Both the position numbers and the translations under genes were made by a program. 64,000 nucleotides of DNA from CBDFKJ01 sp965248805 (GTDB lineage Bacteria > Pseudomonadota > Alphaproteobacteria > UBA6615). This document shows positions 35,293-46,846 of this stretch, in pieces. Where the stretch lies: positions 1,922,001 to 1,986,000 of the forward strand of contig CBDFKJ010000009.1 of the NCBI GenBank assembly GCA_965248805.1, given 5' to 3'. Below the pieces are notes generated by a model. The model did not search any database. It was not told where the DNA came from and saw nothing but the letters and a program-made list of their open reading frames with translations. How positions within the stretch are numbered: position 1 is the stretch's first letter; every line of letters begins with the position of its first letter.

Positions 35293-37125
35293 TTACAGCG
35301 TGAACGCGACCAGCATGTGCACGGGCGCGAAGTGGTTGAGGGCCGGTTGGTCCCGCTTCTGGGTACCGCCCGGAGCCGCGCCAACCAACAGCGCGAGGTA
35401 CTGCTTGCCGTCGACTTCGTAGCTGATGAACGGCGCCTTGATCGACGCGCCGATGCTGAACGACCACAACTCATCCATGGTCGAGCTGTCGTAGGCATAG
35501 ACATTGCCTTCGTAGCTGCCGGCGAGAACAATACCGCCAGCAGTCGACAGAACGCCGCTGCGATTGAAGTGTAGCGTGTCGACACGTGCCACGGTCTCGC
35601 CCGAGACGACATTGATCGCCTTGATCGAGCCACGCTGGGCAGTTGTCAGGCCTGCTGGCAACGGGCTGGCAGCCTTCTCTTCATCGTTCGGGCTGCGGCC
35701 GCCGACGAAGCGGTCACGATACTTCCAGGAACCGCCCTTCCAGGTCGGATCCGGCTCGATGACCGTCACGCGCTGGTGACAGCCTTCGCCGCCCTGCGTG
35801 TACATCAGCTGCAGGTCCGGATTGTATGCCGCCGGCTCCCAGTTGTTGCCGCCGGTGATCAACGGGCACTGCGTTGCGACGTTGAAAGTGCGACGTGCGG
35901 TTGCGACCGCGTCGTACGCCTGCACCGGGGTGTTGGGATCGTAGTTCAGCGGCTTGCCGGTCTTCGCATCGATACCCGGCGTCCAGTTGATCAGGTCGAC
36001 ATAGGGCTCGACGACCAGCAGCTCGCCATTCAGGCGATCGAAGGCATAGTAGAAGCCATTCCGGCCCGGATGGACGATCGCCTTGCGGGTCGTGCCGCCG
36101 AAGTTCGCATCGAGCAGGAAATGCGGGCCGATCTCGTCATAGTCATACGGATCGTTCGGCGTGTACTGGAAGAACCACTCGATCGTGCCCGTCTCCGGCT
36201 TCATCGCCAGGACGGAGTCGGTGTACAGGTTGTCGCCCGGGCGATATTCCGCGTCCCAGTCCGGACCCGGATTTCCGGTGCCCCAGTACATCACGTCGGT
36301 GTCGGCGTCATAGTTGCCGGTGACCCAAATCGAGCCGCCGCCGGTCTCGTATGACGCATTGCCGCCCCAAGTCGGGCCGCCGATGGGATCCTCGGGACCC
36401 GCGACGGTGAACGTCCGCCACGCCTGCGTGCCGTCATTGAGGTTGGTGGCGTCGAGGAAGCCACGGATGCCGTACTCGGCGCCCGCAGGACCGACGATCG
36501 CGATATCACCAATCACCAACGGCGCAACCGTAAGGGTCTCTGCCTTTGCCGGGTCGGCGATGGTCCGCTCCCACTCGATCTCTCCCGTTTCCTTGTTGGT
36601 CGCGAGCAGGCGGCCATCGAGGGTGATCGAGATGATCTTGTCTTTCCAGAACGCGACGCCGCGGTTGTTGACCTGGCAGCAAGCCACGTCAGCAGCCCAG
36701 GCGCGGTCGGTCGCCGGGTCCATGACCCAGATCGGCTCCGCCGAATTGCCGCCGGACACGTCGACCTTGTAGACATGACCCCAGCCGTTCGGGAAATACA
36801 TCATCCCGTCCTCGACAAGAATCGTGCCCTCGAGCGAGCCGTTGTTGAATCGGCCGGCACCCTCGATGCCCTGCAGTCCCAGAATATACGCGACCTTGAG
36901 CTGGTCGACGTTTCCGGCGTTGATCTCGTCCAGCGGGCTATGGCGATCGCCCGCATAGTTGCGGTGGTGAAGCAGCCAGTTGGCCGGCTCGGCGTCGACA
37001 TTGACTGCCCGTTCCGGCGTCATGTCCGCAGCCATCGCTGGCATGGCAAGCGCCGTCGCGAGCATTAAGCTTGCAAATGTACCAGTGGCCACGACTGGCC
37101 ATCTGGTGCCGTTACTACCTTCCAT
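35293..37125 (-). CDS. PQQ-dependent methanol/ethanol-type dehydrogenase, probable lanthanide type
   Basis: 610 residues. ATG 37125 is preceded by AGGAGGAACG; signal peptide VVATGTFASLMLATALAMPAMAA. An eight-bladed quinoprotein propeller: the NWLLHHRNYAGDRHSPLDEI start, the vicinal Cys-Cys of DVACCQVNNRG (about residue 149) that stacks on PQQ, YWGTGNPGPDWDAEYRPGDN, and PNDPYDYDEIGPH (about 325-335) where the catalytic Asp is followed two residues later by a second Asp. That Asp-x-Asp marks lanthanide-using enzymes (XoxF/ExaF/PedH); calcium enzymes have Ala or Ser there. C-terminus: GGIVLAGSYEGNVYAYDSST. It oxidises an alcohol in the periplasm and passes electrons to the adjacent cytochrome c. 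Confidence 0.92.
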   Translation of the reverse strand: MEGSNGTRWPVVATGTFASLMLATALAMPAMAADMTPERAVNVDAEPANWLLHHRNYAGDRHSPLDEINAGNVDQLKVAYILGLQGIEGAGRFNNGSLEGTILVEDGMMYFPNGWGHVYKVDVSGGNSAEPIWVMDPATDRAWAADVACCQVNNRGVAFWKDKIISITLDGRLLATNKETGEIEWERTIADPAKAETLTVAPLVIGDIAIVGPAGAEYGIRGFLDATNLNDGTQAWRTFTVAGPEDPIGGPTWGGNASYETGGGSIWVTGNYDADTDVMYWGTGNPGPDWDAEYRPGDNLYTDSVLAMKPETGTIEWFFQYTPNDPYDYDEIGPHFLLDANFGGTTRKAIVHPGRNGFYYAFDRLNGELLVVEPYVDLINWTPGIDAKTGKPLNYDPNTPVQAYDAVATARRTFNVATQCPLITGGNNWEPAAYNPDLQLMYTQGGEGCHQRVTVIEPDPTWKGGSWKYRDRFVGGRSPNDEEKAASPLPAGLTTAQRGSIKAINVVSGETVARVDTLHFNRSGVLSTAGGIVLAGSYEGNVYAYDSSTMDELWSFSIGASIKAPFISYEVDGKQYLALLVGAAPGGTQKRDQPALNHFAPVHMLVAFTL

Positions 37126-37480
37126 TGAGACGTTCCTCCTTCGTAGGGGGGCAGTGCCGACCACGTCAGGATCGCGCGGTCAAGCAAAGTCAAGCCTCGC
37201 TACTTCGCCGCATCGTGCGATGTGTAGGCTTGGCCGAAACATCGCAATTTGCGGCGTGCGGGTCAAGCAACGTTGTACGCGCGCGCAGGCGTCGAATGTC
37301 GTCAATATTGCGCTCGATGTCTGGCCGAGCGCGTTCAAGCAGGGCCATCGAGCGCGCCGGCCATAGGCATGCCACCGTACCGCTGTGGTACGGTGGATAA
37401 GGACCGCGTTCGCTTGCCGGAAGACCGCCGCAGCGGTTATTCTCGCACTGGCCACCCGGTCCGTCGACGGAAGGAAATTG
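37126..37480. other. divergent intergenic region
   Basis: 355 bp between the dehydrogenase and nuclease genes. It contains the perfect inverted repeat at 37372-37396. No gene seen. Confidence 0.5.
37372..37396. promoter_or_regulatory. 25-bp perfect inverted repeat
   Basis: CCACCGTACC, five-base spacer GCTGT, GGTACGGTGG. It lies 85 bp before the nuclease start and about 250 bp before the dehydrogenase start. No T-run on either side, so an operator is more likely than a terminator. Confidence 0.5.
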
Positions 37481-37975
37481 ATGTTGGTCAAGTATTGGAG
37501 AATGCGCGTCCTGTTTGTCGCGGCGTTGCTGCTGGTGTGCACCAGCGCTGGCGCCGACGTCACCGGCATCGCCAAGGTGGTCGACAGTGATCGGCTGATC
37601 GTGGACGGCCATCGGTACTTCCTCTGGGGCATCGATGCGCCCGAACTGAACCAGCCCTGCGTGATCGACGGACAAGTCTGGGAGTGTGGCCCGGCCGCCG
37701 CACGCAAACTTGAGGAATTGGTGTCGCTAGGTCCCATAACCTGCTCAGAACGCAGGGATACTGACCGCCGGCGGCGGGTGTATACCTATGCCGTGTGCGA
37801 ATTCAACGGCATGGACATCAATGAGGCCCTGGTCCGCGCCGGCATGGCCATGGCGTTCCGCGAGCAGGCCGACGACTATGCCGCGGCCGAGGAAGCGGCG
37901 ATGAACGAAGGCGTGGGCATGTGGCGCGGCCAATTCGAGACTCCCTGGGAGTACCGCGACAACCTGCGCAACTAG
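37481..37975 (+). CDS. secreted thermonuclease (staphylococcal nuclease-like)
   Basis: 164 residues from ATG 37481 (GGAAGGAAA site). Signal peptide YWRMRVLFVAALLLVCTSAGA. The SNase OB fold is recognisable: VTGIAKVVDSDRLIVDGHRY, FLWGIDAPELNQPC (conserved Asp of the active site), RRRRVYTYAVCEFNGMDINE and ALVRAGMAMAFREQADDYAA, then EEAAMNEGVGMWRGQFETPW. Several Cys could form disulfides in the periplasm. Probably a periplasmic or extracellular nucleic-acid hydrolase; isolated homologues of this type often lack a known role. Confidence 0.85.
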   Translation: MLVKYWRMRVLFVAALLLVCTSAGADVTGIAKVVDSDRLIVDGHRYFLWGIDAPELNQPCVIDGQVWECGPAAARKLEELVSLGPITCSERRDTDRRRRVYTYAVCEFNGMDINEALVRAGMAMAFREQADDYAAAEEAAMNEGVGMWRGQFETPWEYRDNLRN

Positions 37976-38014
37976 CAACCGGCGCCGCGACGCGCGGCCG
38001 GCGGGCGAGCACAA

Positions 38015-38254
38015 ATGTTCGGTGTCCCCTCTATCTCCAAGCTGTTGGTGCTGGTCGCGGTCATCTTGATCGTCTGGTACGGCTTCAAACTCGTCGGCCG
38101 TCTCGATGCGGCCCGCAAGACCGGCGCCAAGCAGCGCAGTCGGCGACGGCCGGACGCGCTCGGCGTCGACACTCAGCAGTGCCGTGTCTGCGGCACCTAC
38201 GTCGCGCCCGGACCCGGCAGCGGCTGCGACCGGCCGGACTGTCCCTACGTGTAG
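38015..38254 (+). CDS. small membrane protein with C-terminal Cys cluster
   Basis: 79 residues. One TM segment (ISKLLVLVAVILIVWYGFKL), a basic linker (RKTGAKQRSRRR) and a C-terminal CRVCGTYVAPGPGSGCDRPD-C cluster that could bind zinc. This architecture is conserved in alphaproteobacteria, but I do not know its function. It sits 40 bp after the nuclease and 95 bp before glyQ. Confidence 0.7.
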   Translation: MFGVPSISKLLVLVAVILIVWYGFKLVGRLDAARKTGAKQRSRRRPDALGVDTQQCRVCGTYVAPGPGSGCDRPDCPYV

Positions 38255-38348
38255 GCAGCGGCAACGCGAGTAGGCGTCGGGCCGGTCATTTCCTTGACCG
38301 CCTGACGGGCGCTCCATATGTTGCCGCTTTCGGCGATACGCACGCGTT

Positions 38349-39230
38349 ATGGCAGCCACGATTTCCGAGCCGCCAGGCAGCTTTCAGGATCTGATACTGC
38401 GGCTGCAGGTGTATTGGTCGGAGCACGGATGCGCGATCCTGCAGCCCTACGATATGGAAGTCGGCGCCGGGACCTTCCATCCGGCGACCACGCTGCGCGC
38501 GCTGGGACCGGCGCCTTGGGCGGCGGCGTTCGTGCAGCCGACGCGGCGGCCCACCGATGGCCGCTACGGGGAGAACCCCAACCGCCTGCAGCACTATTAC
38601 CAGTTTCAGGTGATCATCAAACCGTCGCCGTCGGACAGTCAGAATCTATACCTCAGGAGTCTCTATGCCCTGGGGATCGATCCGTCCCGCCACGACATCC
38701 GGTTTGTCGAGGATGATTGGGAGAGCCCCACCCTCGGCGCCTGGGGCCTCGGCTGGGAAGTGTGGTGCGACGGCATGGAGGTGTCGCAATACACATACTT
38801 TCAGCAGGTTGGCGGGATCGATTGCGATCCGGTCTCACTCGAGCTCACCTACGGACTGGAGCGCCTGGCGATGTACGTGCAGGGCGTCGAGAGCGTCTAC
38901 GAACTCGATTTCGACGGCCGCGGCCTGACCTACGGCGACGTGTTCCACCAGGCCGAGCGCGAACACAGCGCCTACAACTTCGAACACGCTGACACCGACG
39001 CCCTGCTGCGACATTTCGCAGATGCCGAGGCGGCGTCGCAGCGTCTTGTCGAGGCGAGTCTGCCGCTGCCGAGCTACGATCAGTGCATCAAGGCCAGCCA
39101 CGTCTTCAACTTGCTCGACGCTCGCGGCGTCATCTCGGTGACCGAGCGGCAGTCCTACATCGCCCGCATCCGCGCACTGGCCAAGGCGTCGTGCGAGTCC
39201 TGGCTCGCCAGTCAACCCGCGGCACCCTAG
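38349..39230 (+). CDS. glyQ: glycyl-tRNA synthetase alpha subunit
   Basis: 293 residues, full length, cytoplasmic class II synthetase catalytic subunit. Starts MAATISEPPGSFQDLILRLQ. Family blocks: YWSEHGCAILQPYDMEVGAG, RPTDGRYGENPNRLQHYYQF (motif 2 region), DDWESPTLGAWGLGWEVW, MEVSQYTYFQQVGGIDCDPV and ELTYGLERLAMYVQG (motif 3). It lies 4 bp before glyS, the usual operon. Confidence 0.97.
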   Translation: MAATISEPPGSFQDLILRLQVYWSEHGCAILQPYDMEVGAGTFHPATTLRALGPAPWAAAFVQPTRRPTDGRYGENPNRLQHYYQFQVIIKPSPSDSQNLYLRSLYALGIDPSRHDIRFVEDDWESPTLGAWGLGWEVWCDGMEVSQYTYFQQVGGIDCDPVSLELTYGLERLAMYVQGVESVYELDFDGRGLTYGDVFHQAEREHSAYNFEHADTDALLRHFADAEAASQRLVEASLPLPSYDQCIKASHVFNLLDARGVISVTERQSYIARIRALAKASCESWLASQPAAP

Positions 39231-39234
39231 GCGC

Positions 39235-41406
39235 ATGGCCGAACTCCTGGTCGAGTTCCTGTCGGAGGAAATCCCGGCGCGCATGCAGGCGCGTGCGGCA
39301 GAGGCGCTGCGGCGCCTCGGCGAAGACATGCTCAAGGATGAAGAGCTGACGTTCCAGTCGCTCGCGACCTGCGTCACGCCGCGGCGGTTGACGTTAATGG
39401 TTGATGGGCTGCCGGTGATGCAACCGGACCGGCGTGAGGCGCGGAAGGGTCCGGCGGTCGCCGCGCCGGACAAGGCCAAGCTCGGCTTCCTCGGTTCACT
39501 GGGATGGCCGCAAACCGACCGCGAGCGCCTGCTCGATGAGATCTGCACGAGGCCGGTCGGGCGCGCGCATGCCATCGAGACAACTTCCGCAGCAGGTATT
39601 GTTTGGGTTTGGAAGGACTCGTCCTCCAAGGGCGAACATTTCTCCGCTGAGACGGAGATCAAAGGGCGGAGTACGATTGGCGTTCTCAGCACTCTGCCGG
39701 GCGACTTGGTCGCGCGTTTGGCTTGGCCCAAATCGATGCGTTGGGGCGAGACGACCCAGCGCTGGGTGCGCCCGCTGCAGTCGGTATTGGCGATATTCGA
39801 TGGACAGGTGCTAACCGGCGGTATCGATCTGGGCGGCGACGTGCTCGCGTTCACCGACCAGACCTGGGGCCACAGGTTCCTGTCACCGGACGCCTTTTCT
39901 TTTGCCATCGCGGAGGATTACAAGGCGAAGCTGAGGGAGCGCTTCGTCATTGTCGATGCGCTGGAACGCGAGCGGGTCATCTCAGACCAAGCGTCCGCGC
40001 TAGCGTCCAAGCACGGCTTGCGTGTGCGCGACGATCCCCGACTGCTGGCCGAGGTCGCGGGGCTGGTCGAGTGGCCGGTCGCGTTGATCGGTGCCATCGG
40101 TGCCGACTTTCTCGACTTACCGGCCGAGGTGCTGACCTCCTCGATGCGCACGCATCAGCGCTACTTCGCGTTGGAGACGCCGGACGGTGCACTGGCGCCG
40201 CACTTTGTCGTCGTTGCCAACACGCAAGCCGATGACGGCGGCGCGGCGATCATCGCCGGCAATGAGCGGGTTTTGCGCGCGCGCCTCGCCGACGCCAAGT
40301 TCTTCTGGAACACCGATCTAAAGCAGAGCCTGGCCAGTCGGGCACCGGCGCTGAAGGACATCGTGTTTCACGCCAGGCTCGGCACGTTGGACGAAAAGGT
40401 CGACCGCCTGCAGGCGCTGGCGGCCGAGATCGCGAACCACATCCCCGGCGCCGACAAGGATCGGGTGCGGTCGGCGGCGCGCCTGGCGAAGGCCGATCTA
40501 ACGACCGAGATGGTGGGAGAGTTCCCCGAACTGCAAGGCACCATGGGTCGATACTATGCGCGACATGATGGCGAGCATGAGGACGTCGCGGACGCCATCG
40601 CAGATCACTACGCGCCGGCCGGTCCCAACGACCGCTGTCCGACCAAGCCGGTCAGCGTTGCGGTCGCGCTTGCGGATCGGGTCGACACGCTGGTCGGCAT
40701 GTTCGCAATCGGCGAGCAGCCGACGGGCTCGAAGGATCCGTATGCGCTGCGCCGCGCGGCGCTCGGCACTATTCGCCTGATTGTCGAGACTCGCTTGCGG
40801 TTGCCCTTGTGGGCAATCCTCGTTAGCGCCGACCAGATCTACGCCGGCGGCGACAAAGAGAAAACGCATCCCGGGGTGCCGCTTGAGCTGCTCGAATTCA
40901 TCGCCGACCGCCTGAAGGTCGCGCTGAGCGAGCGCGGCGTGCGACACGATTTGATCGATGCGGTATTCGCGCTGACGAGCGAGGACGATCTTGTACGCCT
41001 GCTGGCGCGTGTCGATGCGTTGGGTGACTTTCTTGCCAGCGACGACGGTGCCAACCTGCTGATCGCCTATCGCCGGGCCGGCAACATCGTGCGCATCGAG
41101 GAGAAGAAGGACAAAACGACCTACGCCGGCGACGCTTACGATCCGGCGCGCGCCGAAGACGATGAGGCGGCGTTTTGGGAGGTCTTGTCGCGCGTCGAGA
41201 TCGACGTTGCCCCCTTGCTCGCGGCGGAAAAGTTCGCCCATGCGATGGCGCTGCTGGCGCTTTTGCGGCTTCCGGTCGACGCCTTTTTCGAGACGGTGAC
41301 GGTGAATGTCGATGACCCCGAACTCCGCGCCAACCGCCTGCGATTGTTGGCGCGTATCACAAATATTATGAACGGCTTAGCGGACTTTTCAAAAGTTCAA
41401 GGCTAA
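39235..41406 (+). CDS. glyS: glycyl-tRNA synthetase beta subunit
   Basis: 723 residues, full length, the tRNA-recognition and editing-like partner of GlyQ in the tetrameric enzyme. Starts MAELLVEFLSEEIPARMQAR. Blocks: SMRTHQRYFALETPDGALAP, RVLRARLADAKFFWNTDLKQ, DLTTEMVGEFPELQGTMGRY and DRVDTLVGMFAIGEQPTGSK-DPYALRRAALG. Although over 2 kb long it has no frameshift, unlike much of the window. ppdK starts 11 bp downstream. Confidence 0.97.
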   Translation: MAELLVEFLSEEIPARMQARAAEALRRLGEDMLKDEELTFQSLATCVTPRRLTLMVDGLPVMQPDRREARKGPAVAAPDKAKLGFLGSLGWPQTDRERLLDEICTRPVGRAHAIETTSAAGIVWVWKDSSSKGEHFSAETEIKGRSTIGVLSTLPGDLVARLAWPKSMRWGETTQRWVRPLQSVLAIFDGQVLTGGIDLGGDVLAFTDQTWGHRFLSPDAFSFAIAEDYKAKLRERFVIVDALERERVISDQASALASKHGLRVRDDPRLLAEVAGLVEWPVALIGAIGADFLDLPAEVLTSSMRTHQRYFALETPDGALAPHFVVVANTQADDGGAAIIAGNERVLRARLADAKFFWNTDLKQSLASRAPALKDIVFHARLGTLDEKVDRLQALAAEIANHIPGADKDRVRSAARLAKADLTTEMVGEFPELQGTMGRYYARHDGEHEDVADAIADHYAPAGPNDRCPTKPVSVAVALADRVDTLVGMFAIGEQPTGSKDPYALRRAALGTIRLIVETRLRLPLWAILVSADQIYAGGDKEKTHPGVPLELLEFIADRLKVALSERGVRHDLIDAVFALTSEDDLVRLLARVDALGDFLASDDGANLLIAYRRAGNIVRIEEKKDKTTYAGDAYDPARAEDDEAAFWEVLSRVEIDVAPLLAAEKFAHAMALLALLRLPVDAFFETVTVNVDDPELRANRLRLLARITNIMNGLADFSKVQG

Positions 41407-41416
41407 GGTTCTCACC

Positions 41417-44085
<2,669 letters not shown>

Positions 44086-44089
<4 letters not shown>

Positions 44090-44952
44090 CTCGGCCTGAC
44101 GGCGGCGTCGCCGGCGGTCAGTGGTTTGCCCGTGTCGAGAGCGTCCAGACGCAACAGCGCCAGGCCGTGACCGTTCGATGCCGAACGCATGGTGCCGACA
44201 TCGCGTCCATCGGTGGTGATCGGCGTTCCGGGCGCTGGCGCGGGCCCGTCGATGGTCACCGCGGTGAGGCGCTTCTTCAGCAGCCCACGGTGGTGCATGC
44301 GCGCGGTGATCTCTTGGCCGATATAACAGCCTTTGTCCCAGGCCACGCCGTTCAGCGCATCGATGCCGGCCTCCAGTAGCGTCGTGCGCTCGACGTCCAT
44401 ATCGCGGGCACCCTCGGGAACCCCCAGCGCCAGCCGATGCGCATCGAAGGCTTCGTACGCGGCCTCGGCGAAGCCGTGCGCGGCAAGAACTTCGGCCGCC
44501 GTTGGACGCGCCAGGATTGCGCGGGCGCCGAGGGAGGCACGCCGCGGATCGATGAACACACACCCGTCGGCCAAGGGGCGGCATGCGCCGGCGGAATTGG
44601 GCAACTCGAGCGTCGCCGCGACGCCGTCGCTCCAAATCCCCACCACGGCGAGCCGTTCGGCGCAGGACTCCAGCGACACCTGAGAGCGCAATCGATAGCG
44701 CGTTAGACGCGTTCGCAAATCATCGGCGCGTTCGGCCTCGCAATCCAGCATCACTGCGCCGTCCAAGTCGGCCATTATGAAGTCGTGCAAGTACTTGCCC
44801 TGCGGCGTCAGCAGCGCGCCGTAGGCCGCCTGCGACGGCGTGACGATGCTCACGTCCTGGGACACTAGCGCCTGCAAGAACGGCCACGCCTCTGGACCAC
44901 GCACGGCGATCACCGCGCGGGTATCGAGAAGTGAGTAGTTTCGTTCGAGCAA
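44086..44952 (-). CDS. ygfZ: YgfZ/CAF17-type folate-binding protein (GcvT-like)
   Basis: 288 residues from TTG 44952, chosen because AGGAG lies 7 nt upstream and the protein then begins MLERNYSLLDTRAVIAVRGP. Diagnostic motif KGCYIGQEITARMHHRG (the conserved Cys of the family). Also ALLTPQGKYLHDFIMADLDG and GDAAVRPS at the C-terminus. YgfZ proteins help repair or assemble Fe-S clusters in certain enzymes in a folate-dependent way. Convergent with ppdK, divergent from the glycan operon. Confidence 0.9.
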
Positions 44953-45124
44953 TCGTGTCTCCTGGCAGCAACCGCGGTCGGTAGTGAGGTGGTTTCGCAA
45001 CGGCCCGGCGGCAAGTCCGCGTCTGGCGCCTCCTCACGCGCCATCGTATATAAAGCGCCATGCGAATCAGGTATCGTGAGCCCACACGGCGCGTTCGGCC
45101 CGGCCCGCCGTGAGTTCCCAATTG

Positions 45125-46090
45125 ATGCGAATTCTTTTCATCACCTATACGCGTATCGGCGATGCGGTGCTATCGAGCGGCCTGCTCGATCACCTGTTGC
45201 GGACCCATCCGCACGCGCAGGTCACGGTCGCCTGCGGACCGCTGGCCGCTCCGCTTTTCGTCGCGGCGCCGCGGGTCGAGCGGATCATCGCCTTGGAGAA
45301 GCGGCGCTGGAATGGCCATTGGATCCGCCTATGGTTCGACACGGTGCCGACCCGTTGGGACCTGATAGTCGATCTGAGGCGGTCTGCCGTCGCCTGGCTG
45401 CTGGCCAGCGGGAAGCGAGCGGTGTTGCCACGGGCGCGGCCGGACGAGCATCGCGTGGTGCAGATCGCGCGCGCGCTGGATTTGGGTGATGCTCCGCCGG
45501 CGCCCCGCTTGTGGTCGTCCGCCGACGACAAGGAGGCAGCCAATCGGCTGCTGCCGGGTGGCGCGCCCGTTCTCGGCATCGGGCCGACGGCGAATTGGGC
45601 CGGCAAGACCTGGCGGGCCGAACGCTTTGCCGAACTCGTTGCACGTCTGATCGGGCCGCGCGGCATCCTGCCGGGCGCGCGCGTGGCGGTGTTCGGGTCC
45701 GCGTCGGAGCGCGCGATGGCGCATCCGGTGCTGGCATCGGTGCCGGAGGCGGGGCGGATCGATCTGGTCGGCAACCATAGTTTGCCGACCGTCTGCGAAT
45801 GCCTGCGGCACTGCGTTTTCTACGTCGGCAACGATTCCGGTCTGATGCACATGGCGGCAGCGGCCGGCGTGCCGACGCTTGGACTGTTCGGCCCATCCCA
45901 CACCACGCACTACGCGCCATGGGGTGCTCACACCGCCCACGTCCGCACGACGCTGTCTTACAATGCGCTCGTCCGTGGGCCCGGCTACGATCATCGAACC
46001 ACCGATACGCTTATGGATAGCCTGAGCGTCGACATGGCCGCGGCTGCGGCGCGGCGATTGTGGCGTCGCGCCCAGGGGCAGGCCGCGTGA
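45125..46090 (+). CDS. glycosyltransferase family 9 (heptosyltransferase-like)
   Basis: 321 residues from ATG 45125. GT9 layout: MRILFITYTRIGDAVLSSGL (N-terminal, with the catalytic-type Asp), LIVDLRRSAVAWLLASGKRA, GIGPTANWAGKTWRAERFAE and the donor site YVGNDSGLMHMAAAAGVPTL-GLFGPSH. Family members add heptose or related sugars to the LPS inner core at the cytoplasmic face of the inner membrane. First gene of a four-gene overlapping operon; its TGA overlaps the next start. Confidence 0.88.
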   Translation: MRILFITYTRIGDAVLSSGLLDHLLRTHPHAQVTVACGPLAAPLFVAAPRVERIIALEKRRWNGHWIRLWFDTVPTRWDLIVDLRRSAVAWLLASGKRAVLPRARPDEHRVVQIARALDLGDAPPAPRLWSSADDKEAANRLLPGGAPVLGIGPTANWAGKTWRAERFAELVARLIGPRGILPGARVAVFGSASERAMAHPVLASVPEAGRIDLVGNHSLPTVCECLRHCVFYVGNDSGLMHMAAAAGVPTLGLFGPSHTTHYAPWGAHTAHVRTTLSYNALVRGPGYDHRTTDTLMDSLSVDMAAAAARRLWRRAQGQAA

Positions 46091-46842
46091 CGAAACCGAC
46101 GCTGTCGGCGCTCGTGGTCGCGCGCGACGAGGAAGCCCAGCTCGATGATTGCCTGTCGCCGTTGGCATTCGCCGATGAGCTTGTCGTCGTCCTGGACCGT
46201 TGTGTCGACGGCTCGAAGGCGATCGCCGAGCGCCACGACGCGCAGGTTCTCGAAGGCGCGTGGCCGAGCGAGGGTCAGAGGCGCAATGCCGGCATCGCCG
46301 CCTGCACCGGCGACTGGATCGTGGAAGTCGACGCCGACGAGCGGGTGAGTCGGGAGCTGGCGGGCGAGATCCGTGAACGCATTCGGACCGCGCCGTTCGG
46401 CTATTTCCTGATTCCGTATGACAACTACATCGGCGAGCGCCTTGTGCGCTATGGCTGGGGGGCACACTGGGGCGTGAGCGCGACGGCGCGGTTGTTTGCG
46501 AAGGGCGCCAAGGTGTGGGGTGAGGGCCGCCTGCATCCGCCGGTCGAGCTGAACGGTGTCAGCGGCCGCTTGCAGGCGCGCATGATCCACTACGTGGACC
46601 GCGACATTTCCGATATGCTGCAGCGGCTGGACTGCTACACGACCCAGCATGCCCTCGACCTGCGCGAATCCCCGACTCAGGCATCGACCGGCCGCAACGT
46701 CAGGCGACTCTTCACGCGCTTCTGGAAGTGCTATGTGACGCGCCGTGGCTATCGCGAAGGCGGCTATGGATTCCTGATTGCCCTGATGGCCGGGCTGTAT
46801 CCGATATTGAGCCACTTTAAGGCACGTTTGGAATCCGATTGA
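46087..46842 (+). CDS. glycosyltransferase family 2 (WaaE/KdtX-like)
   Basis: 251 residues from GTG 46087, overlapping the previous stop (GTGA). GT-A fold with LSALVVARDEEAQLDDCLSP, DELVVVLDRCVDGSKAIAER, WPSEGQRRNAGIAACTGDWI and the metal-binding VDADER. The second half (LIPYDNYIGERLVRYGWGAH, ARLFAKGAKVWGEGRLHPPV, YTTQHALDLRESPTQAS) matches WaaE-type core glucosyltransferases. Intact. Confidence 0.88.
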   Translation: MTKPTLSALVVARDEEAQLDDCLSPLAFADELVVVLDRCVDGSKAIAERHDAQVLEGAWPSEGQRRNAGIAACTGDWIVEVDADERVSRELAGEIRERIRTAPFGYFLIPYDNYIGERLVRYGWGAHWGVSATARLFAKGAKVWGEGRLHPPVELNGVSGRLQARMIHYVDRDISDMLQRLDCYTTQHALDLRESPTQASTGRNVRRLFTRFWKCYVTRRGYREGGYGFLIALMAGLYPILSHFKARLESD

Positions 46843-46846
46843 ACCG

